Source of the DNA: Gammaproteobacteria bacterium | Lineage (GTDB): Bacteria; Pseudomonadota; Gammaproteobacteria; Pseudomonadales; Azotimanducaceae | Assembly: GCA_018665025.1 (NCBI GenBank) | Contig: JABJED010000048.1 | Location: forward strand, 1 to 34,083 | Reading direction: 5' to 3' | Length of the DNA stretch: 34,083 nucleotides | Shown here: positions 9,414 through 17,656 of the stretch, in pieces | Layout: the number at the start of each line of letters is the position of its first letter | Numbering within the stretch: position 1 is the first letter of the stretch | Program-made: the position numbers and the translations under genes | The notes under the pieces: model-generated | Seen by the model: the letters and a program-made list of their open reading frames with translations, nothing else | Databases searched by the model: none | What the model was told of the DNA's origin: nothing

Positions 9414-10348
9414 CCGACTTTTTCTTCGAATGTTGAGCCAATCTTAAATGTATCGGTCCAACCATTTAGCATATCTGCGCCAGACAAGACCGCTCCTTTT
9501 CCTATTGGAAGCTGGATTTTCTCGATGAGGTAGGCCTGATTACTACATCCCACCATCAAACCTTTTGAGGATAACTCAAGAATAGCACCTGGCTTGCAAA
9601 GACTGGATTTGACCATCCGACCTGAATGGATCTTGACCCGGGTTTTATTAAGAAAGGTAAAGGCGATAGGGTCGGGGTTGAAAGCGCGAACTACTCGATC
9701 GACCTGCTGAGCATCCTGCTGCCAATCAATCATTGCTTCTGGTTTCTGTATTTTGTGAGCGTAGGTCGCAGCATGGTTGTCCTGTGGATCTTTCTTGGTC
9801 GTTCCCCTGTCTACAAAATCGAGGGTTTCCAGTAGAAGTGGTTGCCCAACGTTCGCAAATTTTTTGAGCAGGTCCGCTGTAGTATCAAGGGGCGAAATGG
9901 GTACGACAGACTTTGCGAGCATGTCCCCTGTATCCAGACCTGCATTCATCTGTATCAGGGTGACGCCAGATTCCTTGTCACCGGCGAGGATGGCGCGCTG
10001 AATCGGCGCTGCACCCCGCCATCTTGGTAAGATAGAGGCATGGATATTGATACAACCAAGCTTTGGATGTGCCAGTACGTCGGGTCTCAGGATCTGACCG
10101 AAGGCCACGACGAGCATCAGATCACATTCAAAGTGTTGAATGTCAGTGAGCGCTAATTTTGTAGGCTGTATCACCGTAAGCTTGGCTCGCTCTGCAAGCT
10201 GTTTAACAGGGCTTGCACGCAATCTTTTTCCGCGTTTACCCGGCCTATCCGGCTGCGTAATAACGGCAACAACTTTGTGCTCGCTCTGGACTAAAGACTC
10301 AAGGAAACCCGCGGCGAACTCGGGAGTGCCGGCAAATAGTATTTTCAA
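9410..10348 (-). CDS. fmt: Methionyl-tRNA formyltransferase
   Basis: Fmt formylates initiator Met-tRNA using 10-formyltetrahydrofolate. The 312-residue protein begins MKILFAGTPEFAAGFLESL, the standard N terminus, which fixes the start at an unusual TTG codon (10346-10348); no ATG gives this N terminus. Catalytic residues N101 and H103 (GCINIHASILPRWRGAAPIQ) and D139 (GLDTGD) are present. A smaller OB-like C-terminal domain occupies roughly 205-312. It lies 28 bases after def, the usual partner that later removes the formyl group, and its stop overlaps the rsmB start as ATGA. The weak ribosome binding site and TTG start may reduce its translation relative to its neighbours. Confidence 0.96.
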   Translation of the reverse strand: MKILFAGTPEFAAGFLESLVQSEHKVVAVITQPDRPGKRGKRLRASPVKQLAERAKLTVIQPTKLALTDIQHFECDLMLVVAFGQILRPDVLAHPKLGCINIHASILPRWRGAAPIQRAILAGDKESGVTLIQMNAGLDTGDMLAKSVVPISPLDTTADLLKKFANVGQPLLLETLDFVDRGTTKKDPQDNHAATYAHKIQKPEAMIDWQQDAQQVDRVVRAFNPDPIAFTFLNKTRVKIHSGRMVKSSLCKPGAILELSSKGLMVGCSNQAYLIEKIQLPIGKGAVLSGADMLNGWTDTFKIGSTFEEKVG

Positions 10349-10376
10349 GTTAGCTCAAGCCTGTTCTCAATTTCGG

Positions 10377-10880
10377 TTAAGCTCGCTGTTTCTGGAGCTT
10401 TTGAAGCTTTTTACGAATGAGCTGTCGCTTGGTGCTGGACAGGTAGTCGACGAAGAGTTTTCCCTCCAGATGATCTATTTCGTGCTGTATGCAGACGGCG
10501 AGTAAATCAATTGCCTCCATAGTGAATGGCTCACCATCCCGGCCTATGGCTTCGAGCTGAATGTGCTGGAATCGATCCACTGGTTCATAAAACCCAGGGA
10601 CTGACAAACACCCTTCATTGGTTTCAATTTCACCTTCCCCCGAAATAATAGTGGGGTTGATCAGGATAAGCGGTTGGTCGTTGGTTTCCGATACATCGAT
10701 CACGATCAGTCGCTGGTGGAAGTTCACCTGTGTCGCCGCCAGGCCAATACCGGGCGCTTCATACATGGCTTCGAGCATCTGGTCGGCCAGAGCTACTATC
10801 CTTCCGGTCACTTCTTTCACAGGCTTTGCTACAGTGCGTAGTCGTGGGTCGGGGAATTTTAGAATTTCTAAGGGCACCAT
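10377..10880 (-). CDS. def: Peptide deformylase
   Basis: Def removes the formyl group from nascent N-formylmethionine peptides. The 167-residue protein carries all three family motifs: GIGLAATQV at 44-52, EGCLSVPG at 89-96 with metal-binding C91, and QHEIDHLEG at 132-140 with metal ligands H133 and H137 and catalytic E134. It is the first gene of the minus-strand def-fmt-rsmB-trkA-trkH run and is divergent from the LysM gene. The ATG at 10880 gives the normal N terminus ([20 protein letters not shown]). GAGG lies rather far (about 15 bases) upstream, so the ribosome binding site is weak. Confidence 0.97.
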   Translation of the reverse strand: MVPLEILKFPDPRLRTVAKPVKEVTGRIVALADQMLEAMYEAPGIGLAATQVNFHQRLIVIDVSETNDQPLILINPTIISGEGEIETNEGCLSVPGFYEPVDRFQHIQLEAIGRDGEPFTMEAIDLLAVCIQHEIDHLEGKLFVDYLSSTKRQLIRKKLQKLQKQRA

Positions 10881-10960
10881 ATGGTTTTGCTATATACCTC
10901 TAGTAAAAGAGCAACTTGTGCTGCTAAGATTATGATCACCTTGATAATTCAGGGGAAATT

Positions 10961-10979
10961 CACCCCGATGCCTGGGGTG
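10961..10979 (+). promoter_or_regulatory. Small inverted repeat in the def-LysM divergent region
   Basis: CACCCC (10961-10966) and GGGGTG (10974-10979) form a perfect 6-bp stem with a 7-base loop, about 45 bases before the LysM gene start. The 143-base gap must hold promoters for both directions, but no hexamer pair with good spacing was convincing. The repeat could be an operator or a leader hairpin; chance cannot be excluded. Confidence 0.3.
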
Positions 10980-11023
10980 TTACACGTCGGATATTGTACT
11001 CTTTTTACTGGTTGGATTCGCCT

Positions 11024-12121
11024 ATGAAGATTCGCCTGGTATCGTCATTCGCCCTAATAATGCTGTTTCTTGCAGGTTTTGCCTATGGCGATCAGGATTC
11101 AGGGGCGGAAGCGTCATTGTTGCGTGAAGGACATCCTGATCAGTATTTGGTGAAAGAAGGCGATACCCTCTGGGACATAGCTTCCAAGTTTCTTAAAGAG
11201 CCCTGGCACTGGCCGGAAATCTGGTATGTTAATTCCACTATTAGTAACCCTCACCTGATTTATCCTGGGGATGAGATTTTCCTCAAATATGTGGGCGGGG
11301 ATCCGCAGATATCGCTAAAACGTGGCCCCGGGGAGAGAACCTATAAACTGAAACCCGAGCAGAGAGTTCGTGAGGGCGATCGATACGAAAAAATGGAGCC
11401 TGCCGTCAGGGTGTCTCCGCTCGAAAGCGCGATCCCGGCTATTCCTCTAGACGCTGTGGCCAGTTTAATGACAACAGGTCGAATAGTTGAACAGGACACA
11501 CTTGCCCTTGCCCCAAGAATTCTAGCCGGAAAGCTCGAGTCCCTGGTGTTCGGTCCAGGCGACCGGTTTTATGCTAAGGGCGTTTGGGACGAGGACACCT
11601 CTACCTACGGAATCTTCCGGGAAGGGGATGTTTATGTGGACCCTGAAACCGAGGAAATCCTTGGCTATGAAGCAGTTGAGGTTGGCTTGGCTAAGGCATT
11701 AGCCCGAGAAGGCGATGTTGTGACCTTCGAGATGAAAAGTGTCCAGGGCGATGTTCGTATCGGTGATCGGCTGATGGCGACGGAAGAGCGACGAGTTGAA
11801 TCCACGTTTTACCCAATCCCACCTGAGCAGCAGGTTGAGGGTGTTATTATGGCTGTGCTTGGCGGTGTTACCCAGGTCGGTCGCAATGACGTCGTCGTCG
11901 TGAATCGTGGTCTCAACCGGGGCGTTGAAGTGGGAACCATACTGGAGATTGCCAAGAAAGGCGCACTGGTTCGTGATCATTTCGAGGGCGGTTATGTCCA
12001 GTTGCCAACCGAACGCGCCGGTATCTTGATGATTTTTCGGTCTTTCGAAAAAATGGCTTATGGCCTGGTTCTGCAAACCACCGAGCCGCTGCGTGTGGGG
12101 GATTTCGTTCGCAATCCCTAG
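11024..12121 (+). CDS. LysM-domain envelope protein
   Basis: This is a predicted exported peptidoglycan-associated protein of 365 residues. A signal peptide covers about 1-22 (MKIRLVSSFALIMLFLAGFA, then YGDQDS). A single LysM domain follows at 41-90, starting YLVKEGDTLWDIASKFLK and ending YPGDEIFLKY. The remaining 270 residues are a conserved but uncharacterised region with several beta-rich repeats of the type REGDVYVDPETEEILGYEAV. The ATG at 11024 was chosen over an in-frame TTG at 10994 because it starts the signal peptide directly. In Pseudomonas the same gene sits divergent from def and upstream of dprA. A role in cell-wall binding is inferred from the LysM domain; the exact function is unknown. 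Confidence 0.87.
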   Translation: MKIRLVSSFALIMLFLAGFAYGDQDSGAEASLLREGHPDQYLVKEGDTLWDIASKFLKEPWHWPEIWYVNSTISNPHLIYPGDEIFLKYVGGDPQISLKRGPGERTYKLKPEQRVREGDRYEKMEPAVRVSPLESAIPAIPLDAVASLMTTGRIVEQDTLALAPRILAGKLESLVFGPGDRFYAKGVWDEDTSTYGIFREGDVYVDPETEEILGYEAVEVGLAKALAREGDVVTFEMKSVQGDVRIGDRLMATEERRVESTFYPIPPEQQVEGVIMAVLGGVTQVGRNDVVVVNRGLNRGVEVGTILEIAKKGALVRDHFEGGYVQLPTERAGILMIFRSFEKMAYGLVLQTTEPLRVGDFVRNP

Positions 12122-12154
12122 TGTTTTCGCACGTTAGAACGAGCTGTTATTCCG

Positions 12155-13291
12155 GTGATATATCCGGGCTTTCCCACAGGTTTCAAAACTTCCTTATCTA
12201 GAATAACGGCTCCCTTTTGTCGTGAGCCATTTGTGAATCCTGACCTGCTTGCCTTGTGCCGACTATTGTCCAATCGGCCAAGGGAACTCACCAGACTTTT
12301 GAAGTCACGCTCTCCTCGTGACGTGCTCGATCAAGATAGCTCGTTGATTGTTAATGACGCCCTTAAGCTGGACGTCGAACAGGATGTCAATTGGCTTCTG
12401 GCGGAAGAACACCATCTCATATTGCTGCAGGATGATGATTATCCTGCCTGCCTGAAACAGATACACGACCCACCTTTCTTTCTGTTTGGGGTAGGTGACC
12501 GAACTGTTCTTACGCGCTACGCGGAAAGAGTGGCGATCGTTGGTGCAAGAAAAGCCAGTCAATATGCATTGAAGCAGGCGATGTCTATTGCAGAAACCCT
12601 GGGACGATATTCGGTGTTAGTGGTGAGTGGTCTTGCCCTCGGGATTGATGCCGCAGCCCACGAGGGCGCGCTGGCTTCAGGCGAGGCGACGGTCGCGGTG
12701 CTAGGATCAGGCTGTGACCAGATTTATCCAAGACGCCATTGGCGGCTTGCCGAGCGAATTCAGGAAAAAGGGCTGGTGGTGAGTGAATTTCCCCTGCGAA
12801 CTCCTGCGCGCCCGGGCCACTTTCCGCGGCGTAATCGAATAGTGACGGGCTTAAGCAAAGCGACAGTCGTTGTTGAGGCGGCACTAAAAAGTGGTTCTCT
12901 GATTTCTGCAAAACTCGCATTGGCGGAAGGTCGCGAAGTGATGGCTGTGCCCGGGCTTGTTACGAATCAACAGGCGCGTGGTTGCCATCAACTGATCAGG
13001 GACGGAGCCTCGCTGGTTGAATCAGGTGAGGATGTTTTGAAAGAACTGGGTATTGGGCCGGGAGATACGCTCGACCTTTCTTTGACAGTCCAAGGCTTAA
13101 CCCATGAGCAGGAAAGGTTGCTCGACCTGCTGGAGGCAGGGCCAGTGTCGATGGATGCACTCTTATCAGACCTTGAGCTTTCCATTGAGGATCTGACGAT
13201 CGCAATCGTGATGTTAGAGGTCATGGGATTGGTTCATTCTGAAGGTGGGCGATTTCAGTCCACCCGGTTACGGCCGTCCCGAGAGTTGTAA
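12155..13291 (+). CDS. dprA: DNA-processing protein DprA/Smf
   Basis: DprA binds incoming single-stranded DNA and loads RecA during natural transformation; the family is also common in non-competent bacteria. The 378-residue frame has a SAM-like N-terminal region and the Rossmann-like DprA core, with AIVGARKASQYALKQA, VSGLALGIDAAAHEGAL, VAVLGSGCDQIYPRRH, SEFPLRTPARPGHFPRRNRI and EAALKSGSLISAKLALAEGR. A C-terminal winged-helix-like domain occupies about 315-370. The start is uncertain: GTG at 12155 gives the full frame, while a GTG at 12233 has GTGAG upstream and would remove 26 poorly conserved residues. It lies 33 bases after the LysM gene. Confidence 0.93.
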   Translation: MIYPGFPTGFKTSLSRITAPFCREPFVNPDLLALCRLLSNRPRELTRLLKSRSPRDVLDQDSSLIVNDALKLDVEQDVNWLLAEEHHLILLQDDDYPACLKQIHDPPFFLFGVGDRTVLTRYAERVAIVGARKASQYALKQAMSIAETLGRYSVLVVSGLALGIDAAAHEGALASGEATVAVLGSGCDQIYPRRHWRLAERIQEKGLVVSEFPLRTPARPGHFPRRNRIVTGLSKATVVVEAALKSGSLISAKLALAEGREVMAVPGLVTNQQARGCHQLIRDGASLVESGEDVLKELGIGPGDTLDLSLTVQGLTHEQERLLDLLEAGPVSMDALLSDLELSIEDLTIAIVMLEVMGLVHSEGGRFQSTRLRPSREL

Positions 13292-13293
13292 TG

Positions 13294-13322
13294 TTGAAAG
13301 CTGATAGTGACTAGGCTAACGT
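13294..13322 (+). promoter_or_regulatory. Candidate sigma70 promoter for purE-tsaC-aroE
   Basis: TTGAAA at 13294-13299 (five of six matches to the -35 consensus) is separated by 17 bases from TAACGT at 13317-13322 (matches at the three most conserved -10 positions). It begins two bases after the dprA stop and would start transcription about 35 bases before purE. This would let purE be expressed independently of dprA. Confidence 0.45.
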
Positions 13323-13364
13323 CCATTTCTCTTAACATTTCTTTTTTTCATTGGAGTAAACATT

Positions 13365-13853
13365 ATGGCATTTGTGGCCATCCTGATGGGCTCGGATTCT
13401 GACTTGCCTGTTATGCAATCGACCGTCGATGTGCTGAAAAGTTTCGGCATTGAATATGAGGTTCGCATCACGTCCGCGCATCGAACACCTGAAGACACCA
13501 GGAGTTATGTGAGCGATGCCGATGCGCGGGGTTGTGCCGTATTTATTGCAGCGGCTGGAATGGCTGCGCATCTTGCCGGGGCTGTGGCTGCACATACGCT
13601 AAGACCGGTTATCGGGGTACCAATTGATGCCGGGCCACTGCAAGGATTTGATGCACTACTGTCTACTGTACAAATGCCTGGTGGAATTCCGGTTGCAGGT
13701 GTAGCGATAGGCAAGGCCGGCGCAAAGAATGCCGCATACCTTGCGGTTCAGATCCTGGGTGTCTCGAATGAGGTGTTGCATCGTGCCCTGATTGACGAGC
13801 GACAAGCGAACGCAGAGGCAATTAGACAAAAAAACATCGACCTGAATTTGTGA
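13365..13853 (+). CDS. purE: N5-carboxyaminoimidazole ribonucleotide mutase PurE
   Basis: PurE catalyses the mutase step N5-CAIR to CAIR in purine synthesis. The 162-residue protein carries the phosphate/ribose-binding GSDSD (10-13), the catalytic-site SAHRTP with H39, the glycine-rich [20 protein letters not shown] and [20 protein letters not shown]. Its N terminus and length fit the bacterial class I enzymes. A GGAG ribosome binding site lies about 8 bases before the ATG. Its partner purK is not adjacent, which is unusual because purE-purK are commonly paired; it sits instead between dprA and tsaC. Its TGA stop overlaps the GTG start of tsaC. Confidence 0.95.
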   Translation: MAFVAILMGSDSDLPVMQSTVDVLKSFGIEYEVRITSAHRTPEDTRSYVSDADARGCAVFIAAAGMAAHLAGAVAAHTLRPVIGVPIDAGPLQGFDALLSTVQMPGGIPVAGVAIGKAGAKNAAYLAVQILGVSNEVLHRALIDERQANAEAIRQKNIDLNL

Positions 13854-14407
13854 ACGCCCTTGCCGGATGGCGGAAAAACCTGATTTCAGCTTATCTGCTT
13901 GGCGATGGTGTCATCGCCTACCCAACCGAGGGCGTCTGGGGATTGGGTTGTTTACCGGCATCTGCTCGGGCTGTTGCGCGAATCCTGGCATTAAAACGGC
14001 GTAGTTGGGCGCAGGGTCTATTGTTAGTCGCGGCGGATATTAGCCAGTTCGAAGATTACCTGGTCGGACTGGACAACGAAAAGCGAGGTGAGCTCGAGAA
14101 CAACTGGCCTGGCCCAGTAACGTATCTACTGCCGGATAATGGCGTTGCGCCATGGTGGGTGATTGGAAACAACACTACAGTTGGGCTTAGGGTCAGTGAT
14201 CACCCGGTTGTTCGCGCGCTGTGTGAATCAACTGGTCCGCTGGTGTCTACCTCGGCCAACGTAACAGGACATCCTGCGGCTGTGACATCCCTGCAGGTAA
14301 GGCAGTATTTTGGAGCAGGGGTTGATCATCTGGTGCCGGGACAGCTTGGAAATTCAGTTGGGCCGAGTGTTATCAAGCATCTGGTGACAGGAGAGAAGAT
14401 CAGATGA
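13850..14407 (+). CDS. tsaC: Threonylcarbamoyl-AMP synthase TsaC (Sua5/YrdC family)
   Basis: TsaC makes threonylcarbamoyl-AMP from threonine, bicarbonate and ATP, the first step of the universal t6A37 tRNA modification. The 185-residue length fits the short TsaC form. Visible hallmarks are VIAYPTEGVWGLGC (21-34), the KRR cluster at 49-51 in ILALKRRSWAQGLLLV, the NNWPGPVTYLLP segment, and STSANVTGHPA (133-143). The start is GTG within GTGA, overlapping the purE stop, and its own stop overlaps aroE as ATGA, so purE, tsaC and aroE are very probably translationally coupled. dprA-tsaC-aroE order is common in gammaproteobacteria. Confidence 0.95.
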   Translation: MNALAGWRKNLISAYLLGDGVIAYPTEGVWGLGCLPASARAVARILALKRRSWAQGLLLVAADISQFEDYLVGLDNEKRGELENNWPGPVTYLLPDNGVAPWWVIGNNTTVGLRVSDHPVVRALCESTGPLVSTSANVTGHPAAVTSLQVRQYFGAGVDHLVPGQLGNSVGPSVIKHLVTGEKIR

Positions 14408-15228
14408 GCCGGTTCAAACTAGGCGTGTTGGGGAATCCGGTTGCTCACAGTAGGTCTCCCGAGATTCATCAACAGTTTGCCGCGGCAACGGGTATTTCAC
14501 TGTCTTATGAAAAGGTGCTTGTGTCAGACGGCACATTCACCTCAGTGGCTAATGATTTTCTCGATTCGGGTTTTGGGTTCAACATTACTTTGCCCTGTAA
14601 GCGGGACGCATGGCAATTTGTTGATGAGGCTAGTGAATGTGCAAACCAGGCAGAGGCAGTAAACACGATTTCCCGGACCGCAGATGGAAAGCTACGCGGT
14701 GATAATACTGATGGCCCTGGCCTGGTTAACGATCTGTTACAAAACCTGGGTTGGCCTATAAACGACAGCAAGATACTGGTGATTGGAGCGGGGGGCGCAG
14801 TCAGGGGCGTTTTGGCGAGCCTGCTGGCTGAAGCGCCGGGCGTGCTGCATGTGACAAACCGAACGCATGTCAAAGCACAGGAACTGGAAAAAAATTTCGC
14901 GGGTGTCACTGCGGTTGCGATTGATCGCCTCCAGGAAAGTTACGATTTGGTGATTAATGGAACCTCCGCCGGGTTATCTCATCAGGACCTGGAGATCTCT
15001 GGATCGGTCATTACCGGAAACACTCGCTGTTACGACATGATCTATGGTTCCGGCACTACTCGTTTTAATCGATGGTGCCAGAAACAAGCGGAATGTGATG
15101 TTGCCGATGGATTGGGGATGTTGGTTGAGCAGGCTGTACTAGCTTTCATGATCTGGTTTGGCGGACAGGTGAACACTGCGCCGGATACACGATCGGTGAT
15201 AAACATGATTAGAAATAACCTGGATTAG
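14404..15228 (+). CDS. aroE: Shikimate dehydrogenase (NADP+)
   Basis: AroE reduces 3-dehydroshikimate to shikimate in the aromatic amino acid pathway. The 274-residue protein shows the substrate site LGNPVAHSRSPEIHQQF, catalytic K66 in FGFNITLPCKRDAW, N87 in EAVNT and D103 in DNTDGPGLV. The NADP-binding loop is VIGAGGAVRGVL (about 125-136), followed by TNRTHVKA with basic residues that suit NADP over NAD. The usual TxPFK is TLPCK here, a mild substitution next to the catalytic lysine. The start overlaps the tsaC stop, and prlC begins 10 bases after its own stop. Confidence 0.96.
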   Translation: MSRFKLGVLGNPVAHSRSPEIHQQFAAATGISLSYEKVLVSDGTFTSVANDFLDSGFGFNITLPCKRDAWQFVDEASECANQAEAVNTISRTADGKLRGDNTDGPGLVNDLLQNLGWPINDSKILVIGAGGAVRGVLASLLAEAPGVLHVTNRTHVKAQELEKNFAGVTAVAIDRLQESYDLVINGTSAGLSHQDLEISGSVITGNTRCYDMIYGSGTTRFNRWCQKQAECDVADGLGMLVEQAVLAFMIWFGGQVNTAPDTRSVINMIRNNLD

Positions 15229-15238
15229 GCGCTGGAAG

Positions 15239-17275
15239 ATGATTAACCCGCTACTTGAACACAATACGCTACCTCCTTTTAATAGCATTGAGCCTGAGCA
15301 CATTGTGCCGGCTATTGAGACGATACTTAAAGCGTTGAGGGTGGGTATTGAGGAACTGCTGGAGACCAGACCCTACAACTACGAGAGCGTCGTTAAAGCG
15401 CGGGAGAACCTTGAGGACAAGTTGCATCACGCATGGTCACCGGTTTCACACCTGAACTCGGTCATGAACTCGGTTGAGCTTCGTGATGCTCATACCGCCT
15501 GTCTAGCAATGATTACAGACTACTATACGGAGGTTGGGCAGAACCGTCCGTTGTTTGAGGCTTACCAGGCGATTGCTGAGTCAGCGCAATACGATTCACT
15601 ATCGCAGGCTGGCAGGAAAGTGATCGACAATGCGCTCAGAGATTTTCGTCTGTCAGGGATAGACCTGCCCGAATCAGAGCAGGCCAGGTTCTCCGAGTTG
15701 TCGCGGGAAATTTCTGGTTTGAACAGTGCTTTTAATAACAATGTACTGGACGCGACCCAAGTCTGGCAGAAACTAATAACAGAAAAATCTGGCCTGCCAG
15801 GGGTTCCACACAATGCGCTTGTCTCGATGCACCAAAATGCGGTCGACAAAGAGCTGCAGGGCTATCTTTTGACTTTGGATGCGCCATGTTATCTGGCAAT
15901 CATGACCCACTGCGACGATCGAACGCTCCGCCAGGAGTTGTACACCGCCTTTGGAACGCGGGCGTCTAACCTGGGTCCCAACGCTGGTGAATTTGATAAC
16001 TCTGATGTAATACATGCCTTGTTGTCAGCGCGTTTGGAGCAGGCCAGGTTGTTGGGCTTCAAGAATTACGCAGAGTTGTCGGTCGCGCGCAAGATGGCTC
16101 GTTCCGCGGAGGAAGTTCTGGGTTTTCTCGACAATCTGGCTGAAAAATCAAGGGCATTCGCCCGGAACGATTTTGAAACCCTGGTGGCCTTCGCTGAGAA
16201 AAGTGGTGGTCCTGAGGATCTGAAGCCGTGGGATGTGCCCTACTACGCCGAGAAACTAAAGAAAGCTGCTTTTGACATTTCGGAAGAGGAGCTCCGGCCC
16301 TACTTTCCCGCGCCAACAGTGCTCAAGGGCATGTTTGAGGTTGTGCGCCGGTTGTTTGATATCGAAGTCGCCCCTTGTGATGGAATGTCTGTCTGGCACG
16401 AAGACGTGCTGACTTATGAAATCAGGAAAGACGGCGTGGCTATCGCCCGGTTTTACTTCGACCTGTACGCGCGGGCCAGTAAGCGTGGTGGAGCATGGAT
16501 GGATGATTGCCGGGTCAGGCGAGTCGACGACTCTGGTTCACTACAACTCCCGGTGGCTTATCTCACCTGCAATTTTAGTGGTCCGTTGGGTGATGACCCT
16601 GCCCTGCTCAGCCATAATGAAGTTGTGACACTTTTCCATGAGTTTGGCCACGGTCTGCATCATATGCTTACCAGAATTGATGCCGCAGCAGTTTCCGGCA
16701 TTAATGGTGTCGCCTGGGATGCTGTCGAGCTGCCCAGCCAGTTTATGGAGAACTTTTGTTGGCAGGCAGAGTCACTTTTATTTATTTCCGGACATTACGA
16801 GACGGGTGAACCATTGCCTGAAGATATGCTGGATAAGCTGTTAAAGGCCAAGAATTATAACGCAGCTATGATGATGGTCCGGCAGTTGGAATTCGGTCTG
16901 TTCGATTTCCGTTTACACGTCGAGTTTGACCCGGATGACCAGAACCAGGTACAGCGCTTATTGAATCAGGTCAGGCAGGACGTCGCCGTCATTCTGCCTC
17001 CGGCAGAATATGCTTTCCAGCATGGGTTCTCCCATATATTTGGCGGCGGTTATGCCGCCGGCTATTACAGCTACAAATGGGCGGAAGTCCTGTCAGCAGA
17101 TGCGTTCGCGAAATTCCTTGAAGACGGTATCTTCAATCGTCAAACGGGAGAGAAATTTCTGGCTACGATCCTTGAAAAGGGGGGCTCTGAAGACGCGATG
17201 GATCTGTTTATCGCTTTCCGTGGCAGGGAACCAGAGGTTGAGGCGCTGTTAAGACAAGATGGTATGGTCGCTTGA
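15239..17275 (+). CDS. prlC: Oligopeptidase A (M3 zinc metallopeptidase)
   Basis: This cytoplasmic M3 peptidase degrades signal peptides and other short peptides. The 678-residue length matches E. coli OpdA (680). The zinc motif is HEFGH at 467-471 in VVTLFHEFGHGLHHMLTRID, with the likely third ligand E497 in WDAVELPSQFMENF. The N terminus MINPLLEHNTLPPF and the C-terminal HGFSHIFGGGYAAGYYSYKW are family hallmarks. GGAAG directly abuts the ATG, so the ribosome binding site is poorly spaced, but the N terminus fits homologues. It follows aroE by 10 bases, and its stop overlaps the TTG start of yheV. Confidence 0.97.
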   Translation: MINPLLEHNTLPPFNSIEPEHIVPAIETILKALRVGIEELLETRPYNYESVVKARENLEDKLHHAWSPVSHLNSVMNSVELRDAHTACLAMITDYYTEVGQNRPLFEAYQAIAESAQYDSLSQAGRKVIDNALRDFRLSGIDLPESEQARFSELSREISGLNSAFNNNVLDATQVWQKLITEKSGLPGVPHNALVSMHQNAVDKELQGYLLTLDAPCYLAIMTHCDDRTLRQELYTAFGTRASNLGPNAGEFDNSDVIHALLSARLEQARLLGFKNYAELSVARKMARSAEEVLGFLDNLAEKSRAFARNDFETLVAFAEKSGGPEDLKPWDVPYYAEKLKKAAFDISEEELRPYFPAPTVLKGMFEVVRRLFDIEVAPCDGMSVWHEDVLTYEIRKDGVAIARFYFDLYARASKRGGAWMDDCRVRRVDDSGSLQLPVAYLTCNFSGPLGDDPALLSHNEVVTLFHEFGHGLHHMLTRIDAAAVSGINGVAWDAVELPSQFMENFCWQAESLLFISGHYETGEPLPEDMLDKLLKAKNYNAAMMMVRQLEFGLFDFRLHVEFDPDDQNQVQRLLNQVRQDVAVILPPAEYAFQHGFSHIFGGGYAAGYYSYKWAEVLSADAFAKFLEDGIFNRQTGEKFLATILEKGGSEDAMDLFIAFRGREPEVEALLRQDGMVA

Positions 17276-17457
17276 AAAGATTCATCAGCGGCGCTACCTG
17301 TCCCAGCTGTGGCCAAATCGATAAAATTTACGTTCTGAAGGACGACGACCGGGAGTCCATGCATTGTTCCCGGTGTGACTATATAGAGACAAAAAAGGAC
17401 GATAACGCGGGGATTGAAGTCCAAGAATGGTCGCCGATAAATCTGCCGGACAAATAG
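17272..17457 (+). CDS. yheV: YheV-family small zinc-ribbon protein (DUF2387)
   Basis: This 61-residue protein has two CxxC pairs, C10/C13 (CPSC) and C32/C35 (CSRC), consistent with one zinc ribbon. The segment between them, DKIYVLKDDDRESMHC, resembles YheV-family proteins of unknown function. The start is TTG inside TTGA, overlapping the prlC stop. The same prlC-yheV pair occurs in Pseudomonas, which supports the gene despite its small size and rare start. Its role is unknown; nucleic-acid binding or metal handling are only guesses from the zinc ribbon. Confidence 0.85.
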   Translation: MKRFISGATCPSCGQIDKIYVLKDDDRESMHCSRCDYIETKKDDNAGIEVQEWSPINLPDK

Positions 17458-17476
17458 ACAACGATACTACAAAGTT

Positions 17477-17495
17477 ATGTCCCGATAATGTCCCG
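17477..17495 (+). promoter_or_regulatory. Direct repeat upstream of the cox promoter
   Basis: ATGTCCCG occurs at 17477-17484 and again at 17488-17495, a period of 11 bases or one helical turn. It ends about 20 bases before the -35 hexamer of the cox promoter, a position suited to an activator. No regulator can be named from the sequence. Confidence 0.4.
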
Positions 17496-17515
17496 TAGAC
17501 CTTGAAAGAAGCGGG

Positions 17516-17543
17516 TTGAGAAAAGAACCGCCGCTGCTATAAT
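17516..17543 (+). promoter_or_regulatory. Sigma70-type promoter of the cytochrome oxidase operon
   Basis: TTGAGA at 17516-17521 is followed after 16 bases by a perfect TATAAT at 17538-17543. Transcription would begin near 17550, giving a leader of about 107 bases before coxB. The leader contains a small AGCAA-CAAAA-TTGCT inverted repeat shortly after the predicted start. This is the strongest promoter match in the window. Confidence 0.75.
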
Positions 17544-17656
17544 CGCCCACCTTTTTGCATAGCAACAAAATTGCTGTTGAGCCTGTATCGTTTCGAACAC
17601 CACCTGAACAGTTAAAAGTGCTTATCGCACGCGTATTTTTATATGGAGTCTCATTG

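Noticed and set aside
17555-17656. N-terminal extension of coxB from a TTG codon
   Set aside because: It begins only a few bases past the predicted transcription start, and the signal peptide and ribosome binding site identify the ATG at 17657.
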